Assembly: GCA_028872475.1 (NCBI GenBank)
Contig: JAQYMQ010000005.1
Span: forward strand, 1-64,000
Source of the DNA: Eubacteriales bacterium
Lineage (GTDB): Bacteria; Bacillota; Clostridia; Peptostreptococcales; Anaerovoracaceae
Length of the DNA: 64,000 nt
Reading direction: 5' to 3'
Part shown: piece by piece, positions 7,403-16,929 of the stretch
Position numbering within the stretch: the stretch's first letter is position 1
Layout of the letters: each line of letters starts with the position of its first letter
The notes under the pieces: generated by a model
Seen by the model: the letters and a program-made list of their open reading frames with translations, nothing else
The model's database searches: none
What the model was told of the DNA's origin: nothing
Made by a program: the position numbers and the translations under genes

Positions 7403-8518
7403 TTATCTTCTTACAAAGACGATTCCACGATGATTTATTGCTATATTTAAGACTATGGCAACTGCTAACATATTGGATAAAATTGAAGATCCTCCATAGC
7501 TGATGAAAGGAAGCGTTATTCCTGTAACTGGTAGAAGTCCCATACACATTGCAATGTTTTCAAAGAATTGTGCTGCGAACATACCTACAATACCTATTAA
7601 AATTAAGTTAGCGTAAGAATCGCTTGTAGAATATGAAAGTTTTAATATAGATAATAAGAATTTGATAAACAGTACTATTAAGATTGTACCGGCTATTAAG
7701 CCAAGTTCTTCACATAACACTGCAAAAATAAAGTCGGATTCCTTAACTGGAAGAAAATCGAGTTGAGTCTGCGTTCCGCTAAATAATCCTTTTCCGAATA
7801 TTCCACCTGATCCTATAGCTAGTTTTGATTGATATACTTGGTATGTAGCTTGAATACTTAGGTCGTTTGGATATAGGAATCCGGTGATTCTTTGCTTTTG
7901 ATAAGCATCTAAGAATGAGAACATGAATGGAAGCAAAACTGCAAATCCAATCATAATTCTAGTAAATATTTTTAATCTTAGACCAGCATACAATATCATA
8001 GAAATGAAAATAATGCCGAATACAAAGGCACTCCCGAAATCGTCCTTTAATACTATTAGTATAATAGGTGCTGCATAGAGGACTGCTTTCACAAAGTCTG
8101 AGAAATAGTTTAGGTTATCTTTTCTTTTTGAAAAATAATTAGCCATTACAAATATAAATGTAAGTTTAACAATTTCTGATGGTTGGAATTTTGTGATTCC
8201 TAAATTGATCCAAGATCTTGCTCCAAACTGTTCAACGCCAATGCCAGGGAGATAAGGTGTTAATAGGAATATAACTGAGAATATATATAATTGTTTTTGA
8301 TAAGTTTCTAATACAGAATAATTCATGTTCGAGCTTATTAAAATGGCTATAAATCCTAATAGGTATGAAAAACCTTGTATTATAACTCTTTTTGATATTA
8401 CGATTCCGTTGTCGTATGAAATTGAGAACATTAAAACAATACTTATGATAGCAAAGCACATAGGTATTAAGTATAAATTTTTATCTACTTTTGAGTATGT
8501 ATTTTTTAAATAGTTCAT
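7403..8518 (-). CDS. rodA: Rod shape-determining glycosyltransferase RodA (SEDS family)
   Basis: A 371-residue polytopic protein of the SEDS family, which polymerises lipid II into glycan strands together with a class B penicillin-binding protein. Signature stretches are GARSWINLGITKFQPSEIVKL near residue 118, the substrate loop DDFGSAF near 159 (usually PDLGTA; the acidic residue is kept), FLPVKESDFIFAVLCEELG near 240 and GLLPVTGITLPFISYGG near 330. About ten membrane helices can be counted. Among RodA, FtsW and SpoVE the KESDFIF and short tail suit RodA best. It is a single gene transcribed away from rny. The start is preceded by AAAGAAAAG. Confidence 0.9.
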   Translation of the reverse strand: MNYLKNTYSKVDKNLYLIPMCFAIISIVLMFSISYDNGIVISKRVIIQGFSYLLGFIAILISSNMNYSVLETYQKQLYIFSVIFLLTPYLPGIGVEQFGARSWINLGITKFQPSEIVKLTFIFVMANYFSKRKDNLNYFSDFVKAVLYAAPIILIVLKDDFGSAFVFGIIFISMILYAGLRLKIFTRIMIGFAVLLPFMFSFLDAYQKQRITGFLYPNDLSIQATYQVYQSKLAIGSGGIFGKGLFSGTQTQLDFLPVKESDFIFAVLCEELGLIAGTILIVLFIKFLLSILKLSYSTSDSYANLILIGIVGMFAAQFFENIAMCMGLLPVTGITLPFISYGGSSILSNMLAVAIVLNIAINHRGIVFVRR

Positions 8519-8571
8519 TAATATTCTTTTCTTTTTTTATTACCTTAAAGCGTTATAGCGATTATGCAATC

Positions 8572-8600
8572 TTGATTTTTGTCATAATAACCATTATAAT
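8572..8600 (+). promoter_or_regulatory. Promoter of rny
   Basis: TTGATT at 8572-8577 and TATAAT at 8595-8600, exactly 17 bases apart, about 100 bases before rny. Confidence 0.75.
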
Positions 8601-8701
8601 ATTACAGTATGATTATATCAAGAATACAGAAAAATTTTCAATGTTAGATTATTTTAAATGAAATACGAAAAATATGAACTATTAAGAGAGGAGAGAAAAG
8701 G

Positions 8702-10249
8702 ATGGATACAAATACTATCCTGATTATACTAGGTATTGTTGCAATAATTATTGGTTTAGTTGTTGCATATAATATATTAAGAAAATCACTAGACGCAAAG
8801 ACGCTGGGAAGCGCAGAACAGAGAGCGAAAAACTTAATTTTAGACGCAGAAAATAGAGCGGAAACGCTAAAAAAAGAAACGATTGTTGAAGCAAAGGAAA
8901 CAGCATTAAAATTAATTGATGATGCAGAAAAAGAAATTAAAGAGAGAAGAAATGATATTTCTAAGTTAGAAAATAGATTGATTCAAAAGGAGGAATCTTT
9001 AGATAAAAAACTAGACAACATAGAAAGAAAGACACAGAGCCTTGCTGATAAGGAAGAGTCTATAAACAAGAAGAGAAAAGAACTAGACGATATTCATAAA
9101 CAACAACTAGAACAATTAGAAAAAATATCTGGATATACTAAGGAAGAAGCTAAGAACATTTTATTAGAAAGTATTAAGAGTGATATTAAGCATGATGCTT
9201 CTATTATGATTAAGGAAATAGAAGGTAAAGCAAGAGAAGAAGCTGATAAAAGGGCTAAGAACATTATTGCTAATGCAATTCAAAGATGTGCCGCAGACCA
9301 TGTAGCTGAAAATACAGTGTCAGTTGTATCGTTACCTAATGATGAAATGAAGGGTAGAATTATCGGTAGAGAGGGTAGAAATATCAGAGCTCTTGAAAAT
9401 GCTACTGGTATTGAATTAATTATTGATGATACTCCAGAAGCAGTAATTTTATCAGGGTTTGACAGTGTTAGACGTGAAATTGCTAAGCTGGCTTTAGAAA
9501 AATTAGTTGTAGACGGAAGAATTCACCCAGCAAGAATTGAAGAGATGGTGGCGAAGGCAGAAAAAGAAATTGGTCAGAGAATTAAAGAAGCCGGTGAAGA
9601 AGTTACTTTTGATCTTGGTATACACAATTTACATCCAGAGCTTATTAAACTTGTCGGTAGACTTAAGTATAGAACATCTTATGGTCAGAATGCTTTAAAA
9701 CATTCACAGGAAGTTGCATATCTTGCAGGTCTGATTGCAGGTGAACTAGAGCTTGATATCGCTGTTGCTAAGAGAGCAGGATTACTCCATGATATCGGTA
9801 AAGCCTTAGACCATGAAAAAGAGGGAACTCATATTCAATTAGGTATGGAAGTTCTTAAAAAATACAAAGAGCAGGATGCGATTATTGATGCAATGAAGTC
9901 TCATCATGGAGATTATGAACCTGTTACAATCGAAGCTGTTATTGTAGCTGCTGCTGACGCACTTTCTGCTGCAAGACCAGGAGCAAGAAAAGAAACTTTA
10001 GAATCATATATTAAGAGACTTGAAGCTCTTGAAGAAATTGCTAACACAACAGAAGGTGTTGAAAAATCATATGCTATTCAGGCGGGTAGAGAGATTAGAA
10101 TAATTGCTAAGCCTGATGAAGTAAAGGATGATGAATTACCATTTGTAGCTAGAGAGATTGCTAAGAAGATTGAACAGAATGTTAATTATCCTGGACAGAT
10201 AAAAGTAAATATCTGTAGAGAAACTAGAGCTATTGAGTATGCAAAATAA
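8702..10249 (+). CDS. rny: Ribonuclease Y
   Basis: A 515-residue membrane-anchored endoribonuclease that starts mRNA decay in Firmicutes. The order is one N-terminal membrane helix (residues 5-25), a long charged coiled coil (30-200), a KH RNA-binding domain with [15 protein letters not shown] near 218, and an HD domain with [10 protein letters not shown] near 334 and [12 protein letters not shown] near 361 that holds the metal site. The length matches the family. It has its own promoter and a GAGAGGAGAG ribosome site just before the ATG, and is followed by the separate ileS transcription unit. Confidence 0.97.
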   Translation: MDTNTILIILGIVAIIIGLVVAYNILRKSLDAKTLGSAEQRAKNLILDAENRAETLKKETIVEAKETALKLIDDAEKEIKERRNDISKLENRLIQKEESLDKKLDNIERKTQSLADKEESINKKRKELDDIHKQQLEQLEKISGYTKEEAKNILLESIKSDIKHDASIMIKEIEGKAREEADKRAKNIIANAIQRCAADHVAENTVSVVSLPNDEMKGRIIGREGRNIRALENATGIELIIDDTPEAVILSGFDSVRREIAKLALEKLVVDGRIHPARIEEMVAKAEKEIGQRIKEAGEEVTFDLGIHNLHPELIKLVGRLKYRTSYGQNALKHSQEVAYLAGLIAGELELDIAVAKRAGLLHDIGKALDHEKEGTHIQLGMEVLKKYKEQDAIIDAMKSHHGDYEPVTIEAVIVAAADALSAARPGARKETLESYIKRLEALEEIANTTEGVEKSYAIQAGREIRIIAKPDEVKDDELPFVAREIAKKIEQNVNYPGQIKVNICRETRAIEYAK

Positions 10250-10319
10250 ATTAGAATTATTTAGTATTATATTTAAAAGAAAATTATAACCACACAAAGA
10301 ATATATTGAAAATTTGTTG

Positions 10320-10348
10320 TTGACAAACAATAAAATAACAATTATAAT
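10320..10348 (+). promoter_or_regulatory. Promoter of the ileS T-box transcript
   Basis: A consensus TTGACA (10320-10325) and TATAAT (10343-10348) with a 17-base spacer. Confidence 0.85.
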
Positions 10349-10369
10349 AACATCATTAAGTTAATATTT

Positions 10370-10572
10370 CAGACTGTGACGGAGACAGTAGCCCGGTGTA
10401 ATAACCTTACAGAGAGAAAATCAATTGCTGAGAGATTTTCGGTGAGACCGCAAGTGAAAATCACTCCTGAGTTTGACACTAAAGAGAGGCGCCTTGATGG
10501 AGGTAGCAACTAGGGTGGTACCGCGGTTAATAATCGTCCCTAATCTATTCATGTAGATTAGGGACTTTTTTA
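10370..10572 (+). ncRNA. T-box leader, isoleucine specific
   Basis: The leader carries the T-box core AGGGTGGTACCGCG at 10512-10525, with the TGGT that pairs to the acceptor end of uncharged tRNA at 10516-10519. A likely specifier codon ATC (isoleucine) lies at 10460-10462 in the context GAAAATCACTCC. The terminator stem is GTCCCTAATCTA (10536-10547) with TAGATTAGGGAC (10554-10565) followed by T. When uncharged tRNA-Ile binds, the antiterminator should form and ileS be read through. A -35/-10 pair upstream and ileS 45 bases downstream complete the unit. Confidence 0.95.
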
Positions 10573-10617
10573 TTCCTTATCTACGCAGCCAATTGATAAA
10601 TTAATGGAGGATAAGAG

Positions 10618-13600
10618 ATGTTTAAAAATTTATCAGAAAAACCTATAGCAACGCTGCAAAAAGAACAGGCAGATAAGTGGCTAGATGAAGGTTTATTAAA
10701 AAAATGTGTTGAAACTAGAGATGAAGCTAAGCCTTTTGTTTTTTATGAAGGTCCGCCAACAGCTAACGGCAAACCGGGAATACATCATTTGATGGCAAGA
10801 ACACTAAAGGATTCTGTATGTAGATATAAGACTATGCAGGGTTATCGAGTTCACAGAAAAGCTGGATGGGATACACATGGATTACCTGTTGAGATTGAAG
10901 TTGAAAAACAGCTAAAGATGTCTGGCAAACAGGATATTGAAAAATATGGTATAAAGGAATTTAACGAAAAATGCAGAGAATCTGTATTTTCATATGAAAG
11001 CCTATGGAGTGAAATGACACACCGTATGGGATATATGGTAGATTTAAAAAATCCATATATAACATTAGACAATAACTATATTGAATCAGTTTGGTGGATA
11101 ATTAATGAGTTCTTTAAAGAAGGATTAATATACGAAGGTTATAAGATTCTACCATATTGCCCAAGATGTGGTACAGGTCTGGCATCGCACGAAGTAGCGC
11201 AGGGTTATAAAGAGGTTAAAACTCTTACACTTACAGCTAAATTTAAGCTAAAAGATAAGGAAAATGAATATTTCTTAGCTTGGACAACTACTCCGTGGAC
11301 AATTCCAGGTAATGCTGCATTAGCTGTAAATCCTGAAGTTGTATATGCTAGAGCGGAATTATTGTCAGGTGACTCTAAAGGTGATGTTGTAATATTGGCT
11401 AAAGAATTACTTTCAGCTGTTCTTGGAGATACAGAATATAAAATCGTTGAAGAGTTTGAAGGAAAAACATTAGAGTTTATAGAATATGAGCCATTGATGG
11501 ATTTTGTGGATACACAAGGTAAGAAAGCATATTATGTAACTTGCGCAGACTATGTTAATACAAGTGACGGTACTGGTGTTGTTCACACAGCTCCTGCATT
11601 TGGTGAAGATGACTATAAGACAGGAAGAAGATATGATTTACCTGTATTGATTCACGTAGATGAAGATGGCAAGTTTGTCGGAACTCCATGGGAAGGCAAA
11701 TTTGTTATGGAGGAGGGGGTAGACGTTGAAATCATCAAATATCTAGCTGCTCGTGGAAGAATTTTCTCAAAACATAAGATAGAACACAACTATCCGCACT
11801 GCTGGAGATGTTCAACTCCATTGGTTTACTATGCTAAGCCAAGTTGGTATATCGAAATGAGCAAACTAAAAGATCAGCTTGTTGAAAACAACAATACAGT
11901 TAATTGGTTCCCTGGATTTGTCGGTGAAAAGAGATTTGGAAATTGGTTAGCAGAAGTTAAAGACTGGGCTATTTCTCGTAATAGATATTGGGGTACTCCA
12001 ATACCAGTTTGGAGATGTGATTGCGGACATTTAGAATGCGTAGGTTCAAGAGAAGAATTAATAAATAAGTCTGTTGAAGATGTAACTATGGATGTTGAAT
12101 TACATAGACCATATGTTGATGATATTCACTTGAAGTGCGAAAAGTGCGGTGGCACTATGACGCGTATACCTGAAGTTATGGACTGCTGGTTTGATAGTGG
12201 AGCAATGCCTTATGCACAGCATCATTATCCGTTTGAAAATAGTGAAATATTTGATGAACAGTTATTCCCTGCAGATTTTATATGTGAAGGTATTGACCAG
12301 ACTAGAGGATGGTTCTATTCATTGATGGCTATTTCAACATTTATCAAAGGTAAGGCACCATATAAGAATGTACTTGTTAATGACTTAATACTTGATAAAC
12401 ATGGTAAGAAGATGAGTAAGTCAAAGGGCAACACAATTGATCCGTTCTTATTGTTTGATAAGTATGGCGCTGATGCTCCAAGATGGTATATGCTACAGGC
12501 CTCTCCTGCGTGGACACCAATGAAGTTTGATGAAGATGGTTTGGTTGAAGTTGTTTCTAAGTTCTTTGGAACGCTTAAAAACGTATATAACTTCTTTGTG
12601 TTATATTCAAATCAGGATAATATTGATCCTAACAAGTTTGATGTTAAAGTTGAAGAGTTACAGGAATTGGATAGATGGATATTATCTCGTTACAATTCTA
12701 TGATTAAGTCAGTTGAAGAAAATATGGAAGTCTTTGACCATATGAAGACTGTTAGAAGTATTCAGAGTTTCTTGATTGATGACTTTTCAAACTGGTATAT
12801 AAGAAGAGCTAGAAGAAGATTCTGGACAGAGGAGTTGACTGCAGATAAGAAGGCTGTTTATAAGACTACTTATGATATATTGATTGGATTAACTAAGTTA
12901 ATAGCGCCTTTTGCACCATTCTTATCAGATGAAATGTATATGAATTTGACAGGAGAAGAATCAGTACATTTAGCTTATTTACCAAACTACGATGATGCAA
13001 TGATTGATCTTAAACTTGAAGATAAGATGGAATTAGTTAAGAAGATTGTTGGTTTGGGTAGAGGAATCAGAGAACAGAACAATTTAAAAGTTAGACAACC
13101 TCTTACAGAAGTATTGGTAGATGGAAAATATGAAGTTACAATATCTGATTTGAATGATTTAATCGAAGAAGAATTAAACGTTAAGAATGTGAGATATGTG
13201 AAAGAACTTTCTGCATATATGAATTATGCACTTGCACCTAATTTTAAGGTTGCAGGTCCTGTACTAGGAGCTGACATAAAAGAATTCCAAAAACAATTAG
13301 CTACTTTATCAGAAACAGATGTATTGAATGGTAATTCATTTAACTTGACTTTAAATGGTAATGAATATGAAATAGCACCTGATATGATAGATGTAAAAAT
13401 TACTGCAAAAGATGGATTTGCAGTTGCTATGGATGGTGGAGTATTTGCGATATTAGATACAACTTTAAATGAAACTTTAGTTAATGAAGGATATTCTAGG
13501 GAACTTGTTTCAAAAATCCAACAGCTTAGAAAGCAAAATGATTTTGAAATGATGGATAATATTGAAATTACTTTTACAGCTGATGACGAGATTAAAAATG

Positions 13601-13725
13601 CAATTGAATTACATAAGGAATATATCATGAAGGAGACTTTAGCTGTTGAAGTTGTCTATGCTGAAGTTGAGGATAAGTTTAATATTAATGGACATGATAC
13701 AGGCATTAAGGTTGTGAAGAAATAA
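10618..13725 (+). CDS. ileS: Isoleucyl-tRNA synthetase (type 2-like)
   Basis: A 1035-residue class I aminoacyl-tRNA synthetase. The nucleotide-binding HIGH motif is GKPGIHHLM near residue 57 rather than the common PHIGHAL form, and KMSKSKGN is near 598. The editing (CP1) domain has TTPWT and GTGVVHTAPAFGEDD. A CPRCG pair near 180 and two CxCGH/CEKCG pairs near 465-510 are potential metal sites. The GIHHLM form and the long C-terminal beta domain after 900 (KDGFAVAMDGG, LVNEGYSRELV) are features of IleRS2, the form resembling eukaryotic enzymes and associated with natural mupirocin tolerance. The resistance inference is not shown by the sequence itself. It is controlled by the isoleucine T-box upstream. 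Confidence 0.96.
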   Translation: MFKNLSEKPIATLQKEQADKWLDEGLLKKCVETRDEAKPFVFYEGPPTANGKPGIHHLMARTLKDSVCRYKTMQGYRVHRKAGWDTHGLPVEIEVEKQLKMSGKQDIEKYGIKEFNEKCRESVFSYESLWSEMTHRMGYMVDLKNPYITLDNNYIESVWWIINEFFKEGLIYEGYKILPYCPRCGTGLASHEVAQGYKEVKTLTLTAKFKLKDKENEYFLAWTTTPWTIPGNAALAVNPEVVYARAELLSGDSKGDVVILAKELLSAVLGDTEYKIVEEFEGKTLEFIEYEPLMDFVDTQGKKAYYVTCADYVNTSDGTGVVHTAPAFGEDDYKTGRRYDLPVLIHVDEDGKFVGTPWEGKFVMEEGVDVEIIKYLAARGRIFSKHKIEHNYPHCWRCSTPLVYYAKPSWYIEMSKLKDQLVENNNTVNWFPGFVGEKRFGNWLAEVKDWAISRNRYWGTPIPVWRCDCGHLECVGSREELINKSVEDVTMDVELHRPYVDDIHLKCEKCGGTMTRIPEVMDCWFDSGAMPYAQHHYPFENSEIFDEQLFPADFICEGIDQTRGWFYSLMAISTFIKGKAPYKNVLVNDLILDKHGKKMSKSKGNTIDPFLLFDKYGADAPRWYMLQASPAWTPMKFDEDGLVEVVSKFFGTLKNVYNFFVLYSNQDNIDPNKFDVKVEELQELDRWILSRYNSMIKSVEENMEVFDHMKTVRSIQSFLIDDFSNWYIRRARRRFWTEELTADKKAVYKTTYDILIGLTKLIAPFAPFLSDEMYMNLTGEESVHLAYLPNYDDAMIDLKLEDKMELVKKIVGLGRGIREQNNLKVRQPLTEVLVDGKYEVTISDLNDLIEEELNVKNVRYVKELSAYMNYALAPNFKVAGPVLGADIKEFQKQLATLSETDVLNGNSFNLTLNGNEYEIAPDMIDVKITAKDGFAVAMDGGVFAILDTTLNETLVNEGYSRELVSKIQQLRKQNDFEMMDNIEITFTADDEIKNAIELHKEYIMKETLAVEVVYAEVEDKFNINGHDTGIKVVKK

Positions 13726-13765
13726 CAATTTAAATAATAAAGTGACCGTTAAAAGTCATTGATGA

Positions 13766-13808
13766 AAATTATAAAAGGAGCGTATATATTACGTTCCTTT
13801 TATAATTT
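13766..13808 (+). terminator. Terminator after ileS
   Basis: AAATTATAAAAGGAGCG (from 13767) pairs with CGTTCCTTTTATAATTT, ending in T-rich sequence. Confidence 0.8.
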
Positions 13809-13868
13809 AATTTTTGATTTATGATATAATTATACAGATAGTTTTTATTGAATATGAATGGGGGAAAT

Positions 13869-14573
13869 ATGGAAGCTAAGTATAAGCGAGTAGTATTAAA
13901 AATAAGTGGAGAAGCGTTAGCTGGAGATTCACGTTTTGGCATGGATACTGATACCCTAAAGAATGTTGCGGGTCAGGTTAAAGATATTCGTGAACTAGGA
14001 GTTGAGATTGCTATTGTTGTAGGTGGCGGAAATTTCTGGCGTGGCAGAACAAGTAAGGATATGAATAAGGCAACTGCTGATTACATCGGTATGTTAGCAA
14101 CAGTGATGAATGCGCTTGCACTTCAAGAAGCGATTGAAGCTGTAGGAGTTCCTACTAGAGTACAAAGTTCTATTGAAATGAGAGCGGTGGCAGAACCATA
14201 CATAAGAAGAAAGGCTGAGAAACATTTACAAAAAGGTAAGGTTGTAATATTTGCAGCAGGTACTGGTAATCCATTCTTTTCAACAGATACAGCGGCAGCT
14301 CTTAGAGCGGCAGAAATTGATGCAGATGTTATACTTCTTGCTAAAAAAGTTGATGCTGTGTATTCCGCTGATCCGGAAACAAACCCAGATGCAATTAAAT
14401 ATGAGAAATTGACTCATTATGAAGTACTAGAAAAAGACTTAAAGGTTATGGATTCTACAGCTGCTTCATTATGTAGAGATAATAATATAGCTATTCACGT
14501 GTTTGGCATTGCTGAAGAGGGTAATGTTATGAAGGCTGTGTGTGGTGAAAAAATAGGTACAATTATTCAGTAA
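13869..14573 (+). CDS. pyrH: UMP kinase
   Basis: A 234-residue hexameric amino-acid-kinase-fold enzyme that phosphorylates UMP to UDP. Motifs include [10 protein letters not shown] near the start, the glycine loop [11 protein letters not shown] near 55, [20 protein letters not shown] near 133 and the DAVYSADP nucleotide region. I choose the ATG at 13869 ([11 protein letters not shown]) because GGGGGA lies just before it; an ATG 21 bases earlier would add MNMNGGN over the ribosome site. It begins the pyrH-frr-uppS-cdsA-dxr-rseP-ispG-polC cluster, a common order in Clostridia. Confidence 0.95.
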   Translation: MEAKYKRVVLKISGEALAGDSRFGMDTDTLKNVAGQVKDIRELGVEIAIVVGGGNFWRGRTSKDMNKATADYIGMLATVMNALALQEAIEAVGVPTRVQSSIEMRAVAEPYIRRKAEKHLQKGKVVIFAAGTGNPFFSTDTAAALRAAEIDADVILLAKKVDAVYSADPETNPDAIKYEKLTHYEVLEKDLKVMDSTAASLCRDNNIAIHVFGIAEEGNVMKAVCGEKIGTIIQ

Positions 14574-14708
14574 GTTTTATACCTAATCGTATTTATTTAT
14601 GTATAAATTACTATAATTTATACCTTTGTATTTATGTAATATGTGTATATTTAAATATAATGTGTAGTATATTGATAACATAATATTTGATTTAAAAAAA
14701 ATATAAAA

Positions 14709-14742
14709 AAGGAGGATACGGTTTAACCGTAAATTAATTATG
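14709..14742 (+). promoter_or_regulatory. Ribosome site and hairpin spacer ahead of frr
   Basis: A strong AAGGAGG (14709-14715) lies 24 bases before the frr ATG (14740), too far for normal initiation. Between them TACGG (14717-14721) pairs with CCGTA (14727-14731) around a TTTAA loop. Folding this hairpin would shorten the effective distance to about nine bases. Confidence 0.55.
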
Positions 14743-15297
14743 AGCGATAATATTTTGAAAATGTTAGATGAAAAAATTGTTAAGACAATTGAAAAATTAA
14801 GAGATGACCTTATTACAGTAAGAGCAGGTAGAGCAAATGCAGCTATGGTTGACAAGGTCGTTGTAAGCTATTATGGTGCTCCAACACCACTTAAGCAACT
14901 TGCAAATATTTCTACACCTGATCCTAGAACTCTTTTAATTGCTCCATTTGATATGAATGCAATAGCTGATATTGAAAAGGGTATTAATGAAGCCAATATA
15001 GGTATTACTCCAAGTAATGATGGTAAGGTTATAAGACTTGCTGTACCGCAGGTTACAGAAGAAAGAAGAAAAGAGTTGACAAAGACTGTTAAGGCTATGG
15101 GTGAAACAACTAAGGTTGCAATTAGAAATCTTAGAAGAACAGCTAACGATGATCTAAAAAAAGTAGAAAAAGATGGAGAAATTGGCGAAGATCAATTAAA
15201 GTCAGGTCTTGAAGATATCCAGAAGCAGATTGATACTGCGGTTAAAAAAGTTGACGATTTAGTAGTTGCAAAAGAAAAAGAAATAATGGAAGTTTAA
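14740..15297 (+). CDS. frr: Ribosome recycling factor
   Basis: A 185-residue L-shaped tRNA mimic that, with EF-G, splits the post-termination ribosome. Typical stretches are RAGRANAAMVDKV near residue 28, YYGAPTPLKQLANIS near 44, the interior NIGITPSNDGKVIRL, and the long C-terminal helix with RNLRRTANDDLKK. Length is standard. The next gene begins seven bases after the stop. Its ribosome site is unusual (see the separate entry). Confidence 0.96.
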   Translation: MSDNILKMLDEKIVKTIEKLRDDLITVRAGRANAAMVDKVVVSYYGAPTPLKQLANISTPDPRTLLIAPFDMNAIADIEKGINEANIGITPSNDGKVIRLAVPQVTEERRKELTKTVKAMGETTKVAIRNLRRTANDDLKKVEKDGEIGEDQLKSGLEDIQKQIDTAVKKVDDLVVAKEKEIMEV

Positions 15298-15304
15298 ATA
15301 TATT

Positions 15305-16024
15305 ATGGCGAAAGAAAAAAAGTTTCCAAAACATATCGCAATGATAATGGATGGTAATGGTAGATGGGCGACTAATAGAGGTAAATCTAGAGTATTTGGT
15401 CATAACGCAGGTATGAAGGCAATGAAAAACATTGTCAAGCATTGTGGGGATATCGGATTAGAGTATCTTACTGTTTATGCTTTTTCTACTGAAAACTGGA
15501 AGAGATCTCAAGAAGAAGTTAGTGGAATCTTCGGTTTACTTATTAAGTATATTGATAGTGAACTAGCTTCTTTACATAAAAATAATGTAAGGGTAAATAT
15601 TCTTGGAGATTTTTCAATTATGGAAGATGCTGTGAAGAATAGGCTTGAAAAGACAATTGAACTTACTAAAAATAATTCCGGATTGATATTTAATATCGCG
15701 CTAAACTATGGTTCTAGGGCTGAAATTTTAATGGCAGCTAAGAGCCTCGCTTTTGATTATAAAAATAATCTATTAAAAGGTGATGATATCAACGAGGAAG
15801 AATTTTCTAAGAGATTATTTACAGGAATTCTAGATATTCCTGATCCAGATTTAGTGATTAGAACAAGTGGAGAAATACGACTTTCAAATTTTTTGATGTG
15901 GCAATTAGCTTATTCAGAAATGGCATTTACAGATACACTATGGCCAGATTTTAAGCCGGAAGAATTAGACGAAATTATACAAGACTATATGTATAGAGAA
16001 CGCAGATTTGGAGGAAGACTATAA
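15305..16024 (+). CDS. uppS: Isoprenyl transferase / undecaprenyl diphosphate synthase
   Basis: A 239-residue cis-prenyltransferase that builds undecaprenyl diphosphate, the carrier lipid for wall synthesis. The family blocks are present: HIAMIMDGNGRWA near residue 10 with the catalytic Asp, the GHNAG turn, TVYAFSTENWKR near 57, IRTSGEIRLSNFLMWQ near 182 and the YSEMAFTDTLWPDF end. The last A of its TAA stop is the first A of the cdsA ATG, showing translational coupling. It sits where the clostridial operon normally has it. Confidence 0.95.
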   Translation: MAKEKKFPKHIAMIMDGNGRWATNRGKSRVFGHNAGMKAMKNIVKHCGDIGLEYLTVYAFSTENWKRSQEEVSGIFGLLIKYIDSELASLHKNNVRVNILGDFSIMEDAVKNRLEKTIELTKNNSGLIFNIALNYGSRAEILMAAKSLAFDYKNNLLKGDDINEEEFSKRLFTGILDIPDPDLVIRTSGEIRLSNFLMWQLAYSEMAFTDTLWPDFKPEELDEIIQDYMYRERRFGGRL

Positions 16025-16851
16025 TGAAAACTAGAATATTATCAGGATTGATAATGCTTCCATTTTTATTTATTTTATATTTTGGTAAGAACGTTCTTTC
16101 AATTGCTTGTTTAATTATTACATTATGCGCAGTATATGAATTTTTCAATGCATTTAAGAAAATTGAAGTTAGAGGTTCACTTCCAGTAGTTGCAACATCG
16201 ACTACGATTTTGTATGTAGGACTTATATTACTCAATAACTGGATTGGTGATAATCCTATGAATTTATTTTTGATAGCTACATTAACAATATTTTGGCTAT
16301 TTATTAGCATTATTATGTCGTTATTGTATCTATTTAAGATTAACGATAGAAAATTAGAAGATGCGATGGTTACTATAACCGCTTTAGTTTATATAGTATT
16401 CTTTATTTTCCATTTTGCGCTTACAGATAGTTTAGCAGTTATTATCAATATACCGATAGTGTGGTTGATTGTAATAGCTTCATTTGCCACAGATATTTTT
16501 GCATATTTTGTAGGTATGACCTTAGGAAAACATAGATTATGTCCGAATATTAGCCCTAAGAAAAGTATTGAGGGTTCAATAGGTGGAATCGTCGGAAGTG
16601 TAGTATGTTGTGGCTTATTTGGTATATTTTTTATGAAGACAATGCTAATTCACTGTTTAGTAATAGGTATATTAGGTGGAGTCGTATCACAACTTGGAGA
16701 TTTAACAGCATCTATTTTTAAGAGAAAAATAGGTATTAAGGATTATGGTAATTTAATACCAGGTCATGGTGGAATACTTGATAGATTTGATAGTGTAATA
16801 TTTGTTTCGCCAGTTGTATTCTACTATATGTTTATAATAACTATGTTTTAA
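16024..16851 (+). CDS. cdsA: Phosphatidate cytidylyltransferase
   Basis: A 275-residue integral membrane enzyme that makes CDP-diacylglycerol from phosphatidic acid and CTP, the branch point of phospholipid synthesis. About eight hydrophobic helices are followed by the CDP-alcohol signature SQLGDLTASIFKRKIGIKD near residue 220 and the metal-binding HGGILDRFDS near 254. It overlaps the uppS stop by one base. Length and layout are normal. Confidence 0.94.
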   Translation: MKTRILSGLIMLPFLFILYFGKNVLSIACLIITLCAVYEFFNAFKKIEVRGSLPVVATSTTILYVGLILLNNWIGDNPMNLFLIATLTIFWLFISIIMSLLYLFKINDRKLEDAMVTITALVYIVFFIFHFALTDSLAVIINIPIVWLIVIASFATDIFAYFVGMTLGKHRLCPNISPKKSIEGSIGGIVGSVVCCGLFGIFFMKTMLIHCLVIGILGGVVSQLGDLTASIFKRKIGIKDYGNLIPGHGGILDRFDSVIFVSPVVFYYMFIITMF

Positions 16852-16929
16852 AAATCTATACTTGTAGTATTCGTTTTGTAAGTTAAAACTTAAATGTTGC
16901 AAGTAAAATATAATATGGAAGTAAATGTA

